A stretch of DNA of 64,000 bases from Pelomonas cellulosilytica (GCF_021353265.1 NZ_JAJTWU010000002.1:248001-312000); one strand, 5' to 3'; shown: positions 32,799 to 43,020, counted from the first letter of the stretch. Notes: generated from the sequence alone by a model not told the origin. Made by a program: numbers and translations.

Positions 32799-34274
32799 AT
32801 GAACGCACGAGACCCCCACCTGCCGCTACAAGCCGACGAGGCTGCCGAGCTGGGCCGCTTTGCCAGCGCGCTGTGGGACGACGAGATCGTCCCCGCGCTG
32901 ACCGACTACATCGCCATCCCGGCCAAGAGCCCGATGTTCGACGCCGACTGGGCGGCGCATGGCCACATCGAGAAGGTGCTGACGCAGGCCGCTGCCTGGG
33001 TGGAGAGCAAGAAGGTCGCGGGGCTCAAGCTTGAAGTCGTGCGCATTCCCGGCCGGACGCCGGTCATCTTCTTCGAGGTGCCGGCCACCAAGGCCGGCAG
33101 CGACGACACCATCCTGCTGTACGGTCACCTGGACAAGCAGCCCGAATTCAGCGGCTGGCGCAACGACCTCGGCCCCTGGACGCCCAAGTACGAGAACGGC
33201 CTGCTTTACGGCCGCGGCGGCGCGGACGATGGCTATGCGATCTATGCGTCGCTGACGGCCATCATGGCGCTGGACAAGCAGGGCATTCCGCGCCCGCGCT
33301 GCGTGGGTCTGATCGAGACCTGCGAGGAAAGCGGCAGCTTCGACCTGCCGGCCTACATCGACCTGCTGACGCCGCGGCTGGGCAATGTGTCGCTGGTCGT
33401 CTGCCTGGATTCCGGCGCCGGCAACTACGACCAGCTGTGGCTGACCACGTCGCTGCGCGGCATGGTCTCGGGCGTGCTGAAGGTGGAGGTGCTGACCGAG
33501 GGCATCCACAGCGGCGACGCGTCGGGCGGCGTGCCGTCAAGCTTCCGCATCCTGCGCCACGTGCTGGACCGGCTGGAGGACAGCGCCACCGGCCGGCTAC
33601 TGCCCGAGAGCTTCCACTGCGAGATCCCCGGTGCGCGGCTGGAGCAGGCGCGTGCAACCGCGGCCATCCTGAAGGACGAGGTCTACAAGCGCATGCCCTG
33701 GGCCTGCGGCGCGGACGGTGGCCCGGTGCTGCCGGTGACGACCGAGCCGGTCGAGGTGCTGCTGAACCGCACATGGCGGCCCACGCTGTCGGTCGTCGGC
33801 GCCGAGGGCTTCCCGGAGCTGAAGAACGCCGGCAACGTGCTGCGGCCCTACACCGCGTTCAAGCTCTCCCTGCGTCTGCCGCCGCTTGTGGACGGCAACG
33901 CCGCTGCGCTGCAGCTGAAGGCGCTGCTGGAAGACAACGCGCCTTACAACGCCAAGGTCACGTTCACGCCGGACGGCCGTGCCGGCGCGCTTGGTGCCAC
34001 CGGCTGGAATACGCCCGACCTCGCGCCCTGGTTGAGCCAGGCGCTGGAGTCCGCCAGCCAGACGCATTTCGGCGCGCCGGTCGGCTACATCGGTCAGGGG
34101 GGCACCATCCCGCTGATGGGCATGCTGCAGAAGGGCTTCCCCCAGGCGCAGATGATGGTCTGCGGCGTGCTGGGCCCCAAGAGCAACGCCCACGGTCCCA
34201 ACGAGTTCCTGCACGTGCCCTATGGCAAGCGGCTGACGGCTGCCGTCGCGCAGGTGATGGCCGCCCACCCCTGA
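32799..34274 (+). CDS. M20-family metallopeptidase (dipeptidase-like)
   Basis: A 491-residue M20 peptidase that hydrolyses dipeptides or acylated amino acids with two zinc ions. Metal and catalytic motifs are visible in order: YGHLDKQP near residue 107, RGGADDGY near 140, ETCEESGS near 170, CLDSGAG near 205 and HGPNEF near 468. The size and the lid-domain insertion fit the carnosinase/CNDP branch. AAGGAG precedes the ATG. It is monocistronic and convergent with the next gene, 4 bp away. Confidence 0.9.
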   Translation: MNARDPHLPLQADEAAELGRFASALWDDEIVPALTDYIAIPAKSPMFDADWAAHGHIEKVLTQAAAWVESKKVAGLKLEVVRIPGRTPVIFFEVPATKAGSDDTILLYGHLDKQPEFSGWRNDLGPWTPKYENGLLYGRGGADDGYAIYASLTAIMALDKQGIPRPRCVGLIETCEESGSFDLPAYIDLLTPRLGNVSLVVCLDSGAGNYDQLWLTTSLRGMVSGVLKVEVLTEGIHSGDASGGVPSSFRILRHVLDRLEDSATGRLLPESFHCEIPGARLEQARATAAILKDEVYKRMPWACGADGGPVLPVTTEPVEVLLNRTWRPTLSVVGAEGFPELKNAGNVLRPYTAFKLSLRLPPLVDGNAAALQLKALLEDNAPYNAKVTFTPDGRAGALGATGWNTPDLAPWLSQALESASQTHFGAPVGYIGQGGTIPLMGMLQKGFPQAQMMVCGVLGPKSNAHGPNEFLHVPYGKRLTAAVAQVMAAHP

Positions 34275-34278
34275 GCGG

Positions 34279-34794
34279 CTACCTCAGGCTGAAGCCCAGC
34301 TCGAAGAACGCCGGGAAGCGCGCCTCCATCGCGCGCTTCAGCGGGCCGAGCGCCACGTAGCGGCTGGCCGTCTTGACGATGTAGGCCAGCAGCCGGCGCT
34401 CTTCTGGGTGGCCCTGGCCCAGCTGCACGAGGTGCTGGCGCAGCGCGCTCCACTCCAGGCGGCGCCAGTACTCGCCGAAGTCCGCGGCCAGTTCGTCGTC
34501 CAACTGGTCGGCGGCGCGGCTGGCCTCCCAGTGGCGCACGGCCCAGTCGATCTCCTGCGCCTCGTCCCAGGACTGCCCGGGCGGGCGCAGCAGCGCCGCG
34601 ATGGCGTCGGTCACGCTGCCCTGGGGGGCGTCGGCGACGAGGCGTTGCAGCACCCCATCAAGGCCGGTGTCGGCGATGCGGCGCAGGCCGGCGGCCAGCG
34701 CCCCGGCATCGGGCGGCAGGCATTGGGGCGGGTGCTCGCGCAGCGCGGCACAGGCGGCGCGCAGGCGGTGGTCTTCGTCGCTGGAGCTGGTCAT
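34279..34794 (-). CDS. Hypothetical protein
   Basis: A 171-residue soluble protein without signal peptide or recognised domain. It is mostly helical and acidic, with a tryptophan-rich middle (WDEAQEIDWAVRHWEAS, EYWRRLEW). The ATG at 34794 gives the most ordinary N-terminus; a longer in-frame extension overlaps the lptD promoter region and is not supported. It is divergent from lptD, in the place where many relatives have an unrelated gene. Confidence 0.6.
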   Translation of the reverse strand: MTSSSDEDHRLRAACAALREHPPQCLPPDAGALAAGLRRIADTGLDGVLQRLVADAPQGSVTDAIAALLRPPGQSWDEAQEIDWAVRHWEASRAADQLDDELAADFGEYWRRLEWSALRQHLVQLGQGHPEERRLLAYIVKTASRYVALGPLKRAMEARFPAFFELGFSLR

Positions 34795-34875
34795 GGGCAA
34801 AGAGGCCTCGTGGATAATCGATTTTAAGAAGCCGGCCCCGGCAATCTTCCCTGTCTCGCGCCCCCCCTGCCGCCC

Positions 34876-37242
34876 GTGCCGCGCCTGTCCCGCCCACCCC
34901 ATCCCGCCCCGCTGCCCACCCTGATCGCCCTGGCCCTCTGCGCCTGGGGGCAGGCTTGGGCGCAACAGGCCGAGGAGGGGGTGCCGCTGCGGGGCAGCCG
35001 CACGCTCAGCACCGCGCCCAAGTCCGGCGCCAAGCCGGCGCTAGCCATCAGTGCCGCCAAGCTCGACGCCCAGGCGGACCAGCAGGCCGAGGCGCAGGGC
35101 GACGTGGAACTGCGCTACGGCGAACTGCTGCTGAACGCCGACCGGCTGCACTACCGCGTCGCCGATGACTTCGCCCGCGCAGAGGGCCATGTGCGCATCA
35201 GCCAGAACGGCAACGTCTTCACCGGCCCGCTGCTGCAGATGTATGTGAGCCGCTTCGAGGGCGAGTTCCTGACCCCGAACTTCTTTCTGAAGGCCACCGG
35301 CGGCGCGGGCAAGGCGCAGGTCGTGAAGTTCCAGGATAGCGAGCACCTGAGCGCCACCGACGCCAGCTACAGCAGCTGCCCCGCCGTCGAAAACGAGGAG
35401 CCGGCCTGGCAGATCACCGCCAAGCAGCTGCGCATGGACCTGGCCGCCAACGAGGGCCAGGCGGAGGGCGCGGTGTTGCGCTTCCTCGGTGTGCCGCTGC
35501 TGGCGGCGCCGTCGCTGAGCTTCCCGTTGAGCTCGGCGCGCAAGTCCGGCTGGCTGCCGCCCAACATCTTCCTGGACAACCGCAGCGGCCTCGAGCTGGG
35601 TGTGCCCTACTACTGGAACATCGCGCCGCAACGTGATGCCACCTTCACGCCCTTCGTCATGAGCAAGCGCGGCGTGGGGCTGGACAGCGAGTTCCGCTAC
35701 CTGGAGCCCGGCCACGCCGGCCGCGTCAACGTCGACCTGCTGCCCGGCGACCGCGTGTTCGGCCAGTCGCGCTGGAGCGTCAAGCTGAACAACGACGGCC
35801 ACTTCGGCGACTGGCGCTACCGGCTCAAGAGCGAGCGCGTCTCCGACGACGACTACTGGAAAGACTTGTCGCGCAGAGTCGAGAGCCAGACGCCGCGGCT
35901 GATGGCCACCGACCTGACGCTGAAGCGGCAAAAGGAGCTGTCCTGGGGCGTCATCGACACCTACGCGCGGCTGCAGCGCTGGCAGACGCTTCAGGGCACG
36001 GACGCGCTGGCCCAGTTCAATTCACCTTACCAGCGCAGCCCGCAGCTCGGCGTGCGCGTGACGACGGCAGCCGACGAGGCGGTGCTGGATAGCTTCCGTC
36101 CCTGGGGCCGCAAGGCGCGGCTGGAGGGCAGCCTGGAGCTGGAATACAACCGCTTCGACTTGCCCGGCTCGGCGCTGGCCGGCCAGGCGCCGGGCGGCCA
36201 GCGCGTGCATGCGCTGGGCCACGTGGCCGCGCCGCTGGGCGGCGAGGCGTGGTGGTTCATCCCGCGTCTGTCGTTCAACGCCGCGGCCTACGACCTGGAC
36301 CGCGCCGGCAGCGACGGCCGCACGCGCATGCACCGCGTGATCCCGACGTTCTCCATCGACCACGGCTGGGTCTTCGAGCGCGACACGCGGCTGTTCGGCC
36401 GCGACATGCGTCAGAGCCTCGAGCCGCGCGTGCTCTACGTGAACACACCGTTCCGGGACCAGGTCAACCTGCCCAACTTCGACTCGGAGAAGAAGGATCT
36501 CAACTTCGACTCGATCTATACCGACAACGAGTTTTCAGGTGTGGACCGCGTGTCGGACCTGCATGCCATCAGCGTCGGCGCGACGAGCCGCTGGGTCAGT
36601 GCGGCGCAGGGCGAGGAGATCCTGCGGCTGGGCGCCGTGCAGCGCTTCCTGTTCCGCGACCAGTTCGTCACGCCCGACGGCCAGCCGGTCACGCAGCGCT
36701 TCTCCGATCTGCTGCTGTCCGCGGCCGCGCACCTCGACGAGAAATGGTGGGCCGACAGCACGCTGGAGTTCAACCCCGAGACCAACCGCTCGGTGCGCTC
36801 GGTCGTCCGTGCACGCTACTCGCCGGGGCCGTTCAAGACCGTCAGCGTTGCCTACCGGCTGGCGCGGGGCCAGAGTGAGCAGGTGGAGCTGGCCTGGCAG
36901 TGGCCGCTGTACGGCCAGCCCATCCAGCAGCGCGGTGCCGACAGCAAGAGCTGCGGCGGCGCGTGGTACAGCGCCGGCCGCGTGCAGTATTCGATGCGCG
37001 ACAGGCGCCTGACTGACTCGGTCGCCGGCTTCGAGTACGACGCCGGCTGCTGGGTGCTGCGCTTCGGCCTGGAGCGGCTGTCCACGGGCCGTGCCGAGAC
37101 CAACACCCGCATGATGCTGCAGCTGGAGCTGGTGGGCCTGTCCCAGCTCGGGTCGAATGCGCTGAAGGTCTTGAAGGACAATGTGCCGGGTTACCGCAGG
37201 CTGAGCTCCGACCGCTCGCCGAGTTCAGACTTCCTACCATGA
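34876..37242 (+). CDS. lptD: LPS-assembly protein LptD
   Basis: A 788-residue outer-membrane protein that inserts lipopolysaccharide into the outer leaflet with LptE. A signal peptide (to about residue 29, ending AWAQ) is followed by the OstA/jellyroll domain (ISAAKLDAQADQQAEAQGDVELRYG) and the LptD C-terminal barrel (SGLELGVPYYWNIAPQRDATFTP). The start is a GTG. A GATAAT -10-like element at 34813-34818 may be the promoter. It overlaps surA by ATGA; lptE lies elsewhere in this window (49196-49684). Confidence 0.93.
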   Translation: MPRLSRPPHPAPLPTLIALALCAWGQAWAQQAEEGVPLRGSRTLSTAPKSGAKPALAISAAKLDAQADQQAEAQGDVELRYGELLLNADRLHYRVADDFARAEGHVRISQNGNVFTGPLLQMYVSRFEGEFLTPNFFLKATGGAGKAQVVKFQDSEHLSATDASYSSCPAVENEEPAWQITAKQLRMDLAANEGQAEGAVLRFLGVPLLAAPSLSFPLSSARKSGWLPPNIFLDNRSGLELGVPYYWNIAPQRDATFTPFVMSKRGVGLDSEFRYLEPGHAGRVNVDLLPGDRVFGQSRWSVKLNNDGHFGDWRYRLKSERVSDDDYWKDLSRRVESQTPRLMATDLTLKRQKELSWGVIDTYARLQRWQTLQGTDALAQFNSPYQRSPQLGVRVTTAADEAVLDSFRPWGRKARLEGSLELEYNRFDLPGSALAGQAPGGQRVHALGHVAAPLGGEAWWFIPRLSFNAAAYDLDRAGSDGRTRMHRVIPTFSIDHGWVFERDTRLFGRDMRQSLEPRVLYVNTPFRDQVNLPNFDSEKKDLNFDSIYTDNEFSGVDRVSDLHAISVGATSRWVSAAQGEEILRLGAVQRFLFRDQFVTPDGQPVTQRFSDLLLSAAAHLDEKWWADSTLEFNPETNRSVRSVVRARYSPGPFKTVSVAYRLARGQSEQVELAWQWPLYGQPIQQRGADSKSCGGAWYSAGRVQYSMRDRRLTDSVAGFEYDAGCWVLRFGLERLSTGRAETNTRMMLQLELVGLSQLGSNALKVLKDNVPGYRRLSSDRSPSSDFLP

Positions 37243-38549
37243 TCCATCGCCTTGCTCCCTCCCTTCTTGCCGTGACGCTGGCCCTGGCAGCCCTGTCTGC
37301 CTCGGCCCAGACGGCCACGCTGCAGCCGGGGGACTACATTGCCGCCGTCGTCAACCAGGACGTCGTCGCTGCCAGCGAGGTGATTCAGCGCACCGAACGG
37401 CTGCGTGCCGAGGCCCGCCAGAAGGGCGAGGTCATGCCGGAGACGGCGGGCCTGCGCAAGCAGGCGCTCGACGCCCTCATCGAGGACCGTGTCCTCGTGA
37501 CCTATGCGCGCGAGAACGGTCCGCGCATCGACGAGGCCGAACTGGACCGGGTGGTCGCGAACGTGGCGGCGCAGAACAAGCTGACGATGACCCAGCTGCG
37601 CGAGCGGCTCAAGCAGGACGGCACCGATTTCAAAAGCTTCCGAGAGAACCTGCGCGACCAGATGGCGACCGAGCGCGTGCGCGAGCGCGAAGTGCAGGGC
37701 CGCATCAAGGTGACCGATGCCGAGATCGATGCCTGGCTCGACAAGAAGCGCGCGGCGCTGGAGCAAGGCGGGCAGGTCAACCTGGCCCAGGTGCTGATCG
37801 CCGTGCCCGACGGCGCGCCGGAAGCCGTCGTCGCCGAGAAGCGTGCAGCGGCCGAGGCCGCGCTGGCGCGCGTGCAGGGCGGCGAGGATTTCGCCAAGGT
37901 CGCGCGCGAGGTCTCGGAAGACAGCAACAAGGCCCGGGGCGGCGAGATCGGCATGCGCCCGGCCGATCGGCTGCCCGATATCTTCGTCGCCGCCGTGCAA
38001 GGCCTGAAGAGTGGCCAGGTCGCGCCGCAGTTGCTGCGCAGCGGTGCCGGCTTCCACATCCTCAAGGTTGTCGAGCGCCAGGGCGCTGCATCGCTGTCGC
38101 AGACACAGCAGACCCACGCGCGCCACATCCTGCTGCGGCCCTCGGCCCAGCTGACGGCCGAGGTGGCGGGACGCCGACTGGCCGAAATGAAGCGCCAGAT
38201 CGAGAGCGGCCAGGCCAAGTTCGAGGATCTGGCCAAGGCTAATTCCGAGGACGGCAGCGCCGAGAACGGCGGCGACCTCGGCTGGATGGGCGCCGGTGCC
38301 TTTGTGCCGGAGTTCGAGGAAGCGATGAACGCGCTGGCCATCGGCAGCGTCTCGCAGCCGGTCGTGTCGCGCTTCGGCATCCACCTGATCCAGGTGCTGG
38401 AGCGCCGCACGGTCGAAATCGAGCCCAAGCAGCTGCGCGAGCAGGCCCGCGCGGCGCTGCGCGAGCAGAAGTACGACGAGGCCTACCAGGACTGGGTCAA
38501 GGAGCTGCGCGCCAAGGCCTTCGTCGAAGTCCGCGAGTGGCTGGAGTGA
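37239..38549 (+). CDS. surA: Periplasmic chaperone / peptidyl-prolyl isomerase SurA
   Basis: A 436-residue chaperone for outer-membrane proteins. A signal peptide (to about residue 23, SASAQ) is followed by the SurA N-terminal domain ([17 protein letters not shown]) and two parvulin domains (around 175-275, [11 protein letters not shown], and 285-390, HARHILLRP). The C-terminal helix completes the chaperone module. It is coupled to lptD, one of its main clients; rsmA follows after 34 bp. Confidence 0.93.
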   Translation: MIHRLAPSLLAVTLALAALSASAQTATLQPGDYIAAVVNQDVVAASEVIQRTERLRAEARQKGEVMPETAGLRKQALDALIEDRVLVTYARENGPRIDEAELDRVVANVAAQNKLTMTQLRERLKQDGTDFKSFRENLRDQMATERVREREVQGRIKVTDAEIDAWLDKKRAALEQGGQVNLAQVLIAVPDGAPEAVVAEKRAAAEAALARVQGGEDFAKVAREVSEDSNKARGGEIGMRPADRLPDIFVAAVQGLKSGQVAPQLLRSGAGFHILKVVERQGAASLSQTQQTHARHILLRPSAQLTAEVAGRRLAEMKRQIESGQAKFEDLAKANSEDGSAENGGDLGWMGAGAFVPEFEEAMNALAIGSVSQPVVSRFGIHLIQVLERRTVEIEPKQLREQARAALREQKYDEAYQDWVKELRAKAFVEVREWLE

Positions 38550-38583
38550 GCCGCTGCACGCGCTCCGGCTCGGTTGCCGCGCC

Positions 38584-39354
38584 GTGAAGTCGCACATTCC
38601 GCGCAAGCGCTTCGGTCAGCATTTCCTGACCGATACGGCGCTCATCGAGGCCATCGTCGACCTGATCGACCCGCAGCCGGGCGACACCGTCGTCGAGATC
38701 GGCCCGGGCCTGGGCGCCATGACGCTGCCGCTGCTGGAGCGCCACAAGCCGCTGACCGTCATCGAGCTGGACCGCGACCTGGCCGCCCGGCTGCGCAAGC
38801 GCGACGACGTCGAGGTCATCGAGAGCGATGTGCTGAAGGTGAACTTCCGCGAGCTCAGCCAGGCCAAGGCCGCAAAGCTGCGTGTTGTCGGCAACCTGCC
38901 TTACAACATCTCCACGCCCATCCTGTTCCACCTGCTGGAAGCCGTGGACGTGGTGGTGGACCAGCACTTCATGCTGCAGAAGGAAGTCGTCGACCGCATG
39001 GCCGCCGGGCCGGGCGGCAAGGACTACGGTCGGCTGTCGGTGATGCTGCAGTGGCGCTATGACATCGAGTCCGTGCTGGACGTGCCGCCCGAGGCCTTCG
39101 ACCCGCCGCCGCGCGTGGACTCGGCCATCGTCCGCATGCAGCCTCTGCGCGAACCACCGGCGCTGGACGCCAAGCTGCTGGGTGAACTCGTCGCCAGTGC
39201 GTTCTCCCAGCGCCGCAAGCTGCTGCGCCACAGTCTTGGCCGTTGGCTCGCTGAACGTGGCTACGAAGGCCACTTCGACCTGCAGCGTCGCGCCGAGGAA
39301 GTGCCGGTCACCGAATTCGTCGCCCTCGCCCTGGAAATGAAGAAGCCCGCCTGA
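38584..39354 (+). CDS. rsmA: 16S rRNA dimethyladenosine transferase RsmA (KsgA)
   Basis: A 256-residue methyltransferase that dimethylates two adjacent adenines near the 3' end of 16S rRNA. It has the typical N-terminus [11 protein letters not shown], the SAM loop [11 protein letters not shown], the acidic [11 protein letters not shown] and the catalytic NLPYNIS (near residue 103). A GTG start is used. pdxA, often found between surA and rsmA, is absent here. The stop codon lies in the loop of the terminator-like hairpin. Confidence 0.93.
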   Translation: MKSHIPRKRFGQHFLTDTALIEAIVDLIDPQPGDTVVEIGPGLGAMTLPLLERHKPLTVIELDRDLAARLRKRDDVEVIESDVLKVNFRELSQAKAAKLRVVGNLPYNISTPILFHLLEAVDVVVDQHFMLQKEVVDRMAAGPGGKDYGRLSVMLQWRYDIESVLDVPPEAFDPPPRVDSAIVRMQPLREPPALDAKLLGELVASAFSQRRKLLRHSLGRWLAERGYEGHFDLQRRAEEVPVTEFVALALEMKKPA

Positions 39355-39366
39355 AAGGCGGGCTTC
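39342..39366 (+). terminator. Hairpin at the end of rsmA
   Basis: GAAGCCCGCCT, loop GAA and AGGCGGGCTTC form a perfect 11-bp stem. The rsmA stop codon overlaps the loop. No T-run follows, so it may be a processing or 3'-protection structure rather than an intrinsic terminator. Confidence 0.6.
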
Positions 39367-39416
39367 GATGCCTCCAGCCGCTGCAGCGGAACCCGCTTCG
39401 CCGGGCCGCTAGCAGC

Positions 39417-39443
39417 GCCCCCTCGGGGGCCGGCGTCAGCCGG
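39417..39443. repeat. Twin GC-rich hairpins in intergenic region
   Basis: GCCCCC-TC-GGGGGC (39417-39430) is followed by CCGGC-GTCA-GCCGG (39430-39443). Hairpins of this kind recur in intergenic spaces of Burkholderiales and look like a short REP-type element. The surrounding 39367-39622 has no convincing gene: a short reading frame on the minus strand (39456-39644) and one on the plus strand have no recognisable family. Confidence 0.45.
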
Positions 39444-39587
39444 TGCGAGGACTTATCAAGCGGCGTTCAGCCACATGGACGTATCAAAGGCACTGCACAT
39501 CATCGGCATGTTCATGCCGAAGTTGGGGTTGCCAATCGTCGACTTCGCGCTCTTGGTCGGCTTTTCAATCACCGGGGCCACCTCAGC

Positions 39588-39624
39588 AGCCCGCTCCCAT
39601 GACCCGTTTTCTTGGGAGCGGGCT
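39588..39624. repeat. 12-bp perfect inverted repeat at the barstar 3' end
   Basis: AGCCCGCTCCCA (39588-39599) and TGGGAGCGGGCT (39613-39624) are reverse complements with a 13-nt loop. The right arm overlaps the barstar stop codon. It could terminate or protect the RNase-barstar transcript, or be the arm of a small mobile repeat that brought the pair in. There is no T-run. Confidence 0.5.
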
Positions 39625-40018
39625 ACTGAAAAGAATAGAAACACCGGAATGGCACCTTCCGGTCGGCCCAGTAGTCGGCCGTGTCGCGGAAGACGTCGAG
39701 CAACTGCTCGCGGGCCTCGCGGTCGAAGCGCACGTTGTCGGGCAACTGCTCCAACACGACGACGAAGCCCGGCTGGCTGCCGGCCTTGTGGACGAGGTCG
39801 GTCATGCAGTCATGCAGCGCGTCCAGGTTCTTGCCGAAATGTGCCGGGAACAGGAACGCCTGCGCGATGCCTTCGAGCACATCCTGCTTGGATTGCGCCT
39901 CGGACAGGTTGGCGTACAGGAAATGCTGGCCCGCTTCTTGGGCGGCCTGCATCAAGTCCTCGACCCGGTAGGCCCGTATGGCCTGCACGATATTGGGACG
40001 GACGGTCTGCAAAAGCAT
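39623..40018 (-). CDS. Barstar-family ribonuclease inhibitor
   Basis: A 131-residue barstar-type protein, longer than the roughly 90 residues of Bacillus barstar. The core fits the family: YRVEDLMQAAQEAG, then FPAHFGKNLDALHDCMTDL, the region that plugs the RNase active site, and SQPGFVVVLEQLP. It has no signal peptide, so it stays in the cytoplasm. A strong AAAGGAGG precedes the ATG. It lies 44 bp downstream of the exported RNase gene on the same strand and should neutralise that enzyme before secretion. Confidence 0.85.
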   Translation of the reverse strand: MLLQTVRPNIVQAIRAYRVEDLMQAAQEAGQHFLYANLSEAQSKQDVLEGIAQAFLFPAHFGKNLDALHDCMTDLVHKAGSQPGFVVVLEQLPDNVRFDREAREQLLDVFRDTADYWADRKVPFRCFYSFQ

Positions 40019-40062
40019 GGTCGCGTTCCTCCTTTCAAGTCACAAAACAGCTACCTCGCCTT

Positions 40063-40497
40063 TCACCGGGTCGCTTCGGCGCGGATGCGCTTGAAGCTGG
40101 CATAGTGATCGGCGGTGTAATAACAAACCTCGGGCGCGGTCGGCGGCGTGCCGCCGCAGATGAGGCGACGGGCGCCTCGGTCGCGCGCGCCAGGGGTTTT
40201 GACCGTGTATTCGCGATAGAAGCCGCGCACCTTGCGGGGCAGCAGGCGTTCTCGGTTACCAAACACCACGCCATCCTTGGCATACGGAAACGGCCCGCCG
40301 GCGAACACGAGGCGGTGAGTTTCCTGAGCCTGGACGGGCAGCTCGCTCAGCGAGATTTCGGCCAGAGCGGGCGTTGCGGAGGAGGACCTGTCGCCGACAG
40401 CTTCCTTGGCTTGCACGCTTCCGGCGAGGCCGGAAAGCAGCAAGGCGGTGGTGACCGCCGAGGCGCCGGAACGCGCCAGCCACGAGAGCAAAAACAC
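40063..40497 (-). CDS. Exported guanyl-specific ribonuclease (RNase Sa/barnase family)
   Basis: A 144-residue precursor. A Sec signal peptide covers about residues 1-30 (TALLLSGLAGSVQA). The catalytic domain follows the Streptomyces RNase Sa pattern: GPFPYAKDGVVFGNRERLLP, then YREYTVKTPGARDRGARR and DHYASF. The catalytic set is complete: Glu96, Arg107, Arg110/Arg111 and His131; Cys114 and Cys125 may pair. It cleaves RNA 3' of guanosine. The start is a GTG with weak Shine-Dalgarno support. Linked to barstar, it is probably a secreted toxin or scavenging enzyme. Confidence 0.87.
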   Translation of the reverse strand: MFLLSWLARSGASAVTTALLLSGLAGSVQAKEAVGDRSSSATPALAEISLSELPVQAQETHRLVFAGGPFPYAKDGVVFGNRERLLPRKVRGFYREYTVKTPGARDRGARRLICGGTPPTAPEVCYYTADHYASFKRIRAEATR

Positions 40498-40593
40498 GGG
40501 TTTACCCTGAACGGAAAACCGTAATGGTACCGAAGGCCCCCCAAAAGCTCAAGCCGGCCACCCGCCAAGTCGTCCGGGATTGAGCTTGGTGAG

Positions 40594-40621
40594 CAAGCAC
40601 TTACAAAAACATAAGTACTTG
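40594..40621. promoter_or_regulatory. Imperfect palindrome upstream of the RNase gene
   Basis: CAAGCACTTA (40594-40603) and TAAGTACTTG (40612-40621) match as an inverted repeat at nine of ten positions, with an A-rich 8-nt centre. A second pair, AAGCTCAA at 40545 and TTGAGCTT at 40580, lies between it and the gene. This stretch is more AT-rich than its surroundings and lies about 100 bp upstream of the RNase start, so it may hold its operator. It could also be the 3' flank of maeB. Confidence 0.35.
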
Positions 40622-40722
40622 TCGCGCAATGGTTTCAAGCTCCCGAGGGGCGGCTGCGAGACCCTGAAAACTTCTGTCAATTGGGGGAGACCGGACGCGG
40701 GTTGCCTCCAGACAGTTTTCGC

Positions 40723-43020
40723 TCAGCCGCGGGCGGCGTTGGCGTCGGCGACGGTCAGCGCCGTCATGTTGACGATGCGGCGCACGGTCGCCGAAGGCGT
40801 CAGGATGTGCACCGGCTTGGCAGCGCCCAGCAGCACCGGGCCGATGGCAATGCCGCCGCCGGCCGCTGTCTTCAGCAGGTTGTACGAGATGTTGGCCGCG
40901 TCGATGTTGGGCAGCACCAGCAGGTTGGCCTCGCCGCTCAGCGGGCTGTGCGGCATCAGCTGCTTGCGGTAGCCCGCGTCCAGCGCGGTGTCGCCGTGCA
41001 TCTCGCCGTCCACCTCCAGCCACGGCGCCAGTTGGTTCAATAGCGCCAGGGTGTCGCGCATCTTCACGGCCGACGGCTTGTCGCTGGTGCCGAAGTTGCT
41101 GTGCGACAGCAGCGCCGCCTTCGGGCTCAGGCCGAAGCGGCACATTTCCTGTGCGGCCATGATGGTGATCTCGGCCAGCTGCTCGGCGGTCGGGTCGTAA
41201 TTGACGTGGGTGTCGACCAGCATGACCTGGCGTCCGGGCAGGATCAGTCCGTTCATGCAGGCGTACGTCTTCACGCCGGCACGCTTGCCGATGACCTGGT
41301 CGATGTACTGCAGGTGCGTGGCGGTCGTGCCCCAGGTGCCGCACAACAGCCCGTCGACCTCTCCCTTGTGCAGCAGCATCGCGCTGATCAGCGTCAAGCG
41401 GCGGCGCATCTCGATCTTGGCGAGCTGCTGTGTGACGCCCTTGCGCTCCGTCATGCGCAGATAGGTCTGCCAGTAGTCGCGGTAGCGGTCGTCGTGCTCG
41501 ACGTTGACGACGTCGTAGTCACGGCCCTGCTGCAGTCGCAGGCCGAAGCGTTCCGCGCGCTCGGCAATGACGGCGGGCCGACCCACCAGCGTTGGTCGCG
41601 CCAGGCCCTCGTCGACGACGACCTGGGCCGCGCGCAGCACGCGCTCTTCCTCACCCTCGGCGTAGGCGACGCGCTTGTTGGGTGCGCGCTTGGCCGCTGT
41701 GAAGATGGGCTTCATCGTGTTGCCCGACGCGTAGACGAAGCTCTGCAGCTTCTCGCGGTAGGCGTCCCAGTCCGTGATCGGCCGGGTGGCGACGCCCGAG
41801 TCCATCGCGGCCTGGGCGACGGCCGGGGCGATGCGCATCATCAGCCGCGGGTCGAAGGGCTTGGGAATGAGGTACTCGGGGCCGAAGCTTAGCGTTGCGC
41901 CGACGTAGGCCGCGGCGACCACCTCGCTCAGCTCGGCCTGCGCCAGGTCGGCGATGGCGTGGACGGCGGCGATCTCCATCTCGACGTTGATCGTCGTTGC
42001 GCCCGAATCCAGCGCGCCGCGGAAGATGTAGGGGAAGCACAGGACGTTGTTGACCTGATTGGGGTAGTCCGTGCGGCCCGTGGCCATGATGGCGTCGCTG
42101 CGAACACTCTGCACTTCCTCCGGCAGGATCTCCGGCGTCGGGTTGGCCAGCGCGAAAATAAGCGGTCGCTCGGCCATCGTCGCGACCATGTCCGCCTTCA
42201 GCACGCCACCGGCCGACAGGCCCAGGAATACGTCGGCGCCCTTGATGACCTCGCGCAGGGAACGCGCCTCGGTCTTCTGCGCGTACTCGGCCTTGTCGGG
42301 GTCCATCAACTCGGTGCGGCCCTCGTAGACGACGCCGGCCAGGTCGGTCACGAAGATGTTCTCGCGCGGCAGGCCCAGCTTGACGAGCAGGCCGAGGCAG
42401 GCGAGCGCGGCAGCGCCTGCGCCCGACGTGACGAGCTTGACCTCCTTCACGCTCTTGCCGACGACCTTCAGCCCGTTCAGGAAGGCCGCGCCGACGACGA
42501 TGGCCGTGCCGTGCTGATCGTCGTGGAAGACGGGGATCTTCATGCGCTCGCGCAGCTTGCGCTCGACGTAGAAGCAGTCCGGCGCCTTGATGTCCTCGAG
42601 GTTGATGCCGCCGAAGGTCGGCTCCAGCGCCGCGATGCAGTCGACCAGCTTGTCGAGGTCGTTCTCGGCCACTTCGAGGTCGAAGACGTCGATGCCGGCG
42701 AACTTCTTGAACAGCACGCCCTTGCCTTCCATGACGGGCTTGGACGCCAGCGGGCCGATGTTGCCCAGGCCTAGCACGGCCGTGCCGTTGGACACGACGG
42801 CGACGAGGTTGCCGCGCGACGTGTAGCGGAACGCATTGGCCGGGTCGGCCACGATCTCTTCGCAGGCCGCCGCCACGCCGGGCGAGTAGGCCAGCGCCAG
42901 GTCGTGCTGGTTGACGAGCTGCTTGGTGGCGGCGATGGCGACCTTGCCGGGCGTCGGGAACTCGTGGTATTCGAGGGCCGCTTGGCGGAGCTGGGCGCGT
43001 TTTTCTTCTGGGCTGGGCAT
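40723..43020 (-). CDS. maeB: NADP-dependent malic enzyme with PTA domain (MaeB)
   Basis: A 765-residue multidomain malic enzyme that decarboxylates malate to pyruvate with NADP. The order is: malic N-terminal domain with Tyr/Lys region ([16 protein letters not shown], then [20 protein letters not shown]), the metal/NADP domain ([28 protein letters not shown]) to about residue 425, then a C-terminal phosphotransacetylase-like domain that acts as an acetyl-CoA sensor in MaeB. Length is standard. It is monocistronic and divergent from thiL. Confidence 0.93.
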   Translation of the reverse strand: MPSPEEKRAQLRQAALEYHEFPTPGKVAIAATKQLVNQHDLALAYSPGVAAACEEIVADPANAFRYTSRGNLVAVVSNGTAVLGLGNIGPLASKPVMEGKGVLFKKFAGIDVFDLEVAENDLDKLVDCIAALEPTFGGINLEDIKAPDCFYVERKLRERMKIPVFHDDQHGTAIVVGAAFLNGLKVVGKSVKEVKLVTSGAGAAALACLGLLVKLGLPRENIFVTDLAGVVYEGRTELMDPDKAEYAQKTEARSLREVIKGADVFLGLSAGGVLKADMVATMAERPLIFALANPTPEILPEEVQSVRSDAIMATGRTDYPNQVNNVLCFPYIFRGALDSGATTINVEMEIAAVHAIADLAQAELSEVVAAAYVGATLSFGPEYLIPKPFDPRLMMRIAPAVAQAAMDSGVATRPITDWDAYREKLQSFVYASGNTMKPIFTAAKRAPNKRVAYAEGEEERVLRAAQVVVDEGLARPTLVGRPAVIAERAERFGLRLQQGRDYDVVNVEHDDRYRDYWQTYLRMTERKGVTQQLAKIEMRRRLTLISAMLLHKGEVDGLLCGTWGTTATHLQYIDQVIGKRAGVKTYACMNGLILPGRQVMLVDTHVNYDPTAEQLAEITIMAAQEMCRFGLSPKAALLSHSNFGTSDKPSAVKMRDTLALLNQLAPWLEVDGEMHGDTALDAGYRKQLMPHSPLSGEANLLVLPNIDAANISYNLLKTAAGGGIAIGPVLLGAAKPVHILTPSATVRRIVNMTALTVADANAARG

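Noticed and set aside
39456-39644. A 62-codon minus-strand frame after barstar, possibly a gene remnant
   Set aside because: It overlaps the barstar end and the inverted repeat, has no Shine-Dalgarno and no family that I recognise. A search of this short frame against related genomes could change that.
39475-40524. A 349-codon plus-strand frame covering barstar and RNase
   Set aside because: The opposite strand has two recognisable proteins with ribosome binding sites. The plus frame is Arg/Ser/Pro-rich noise.
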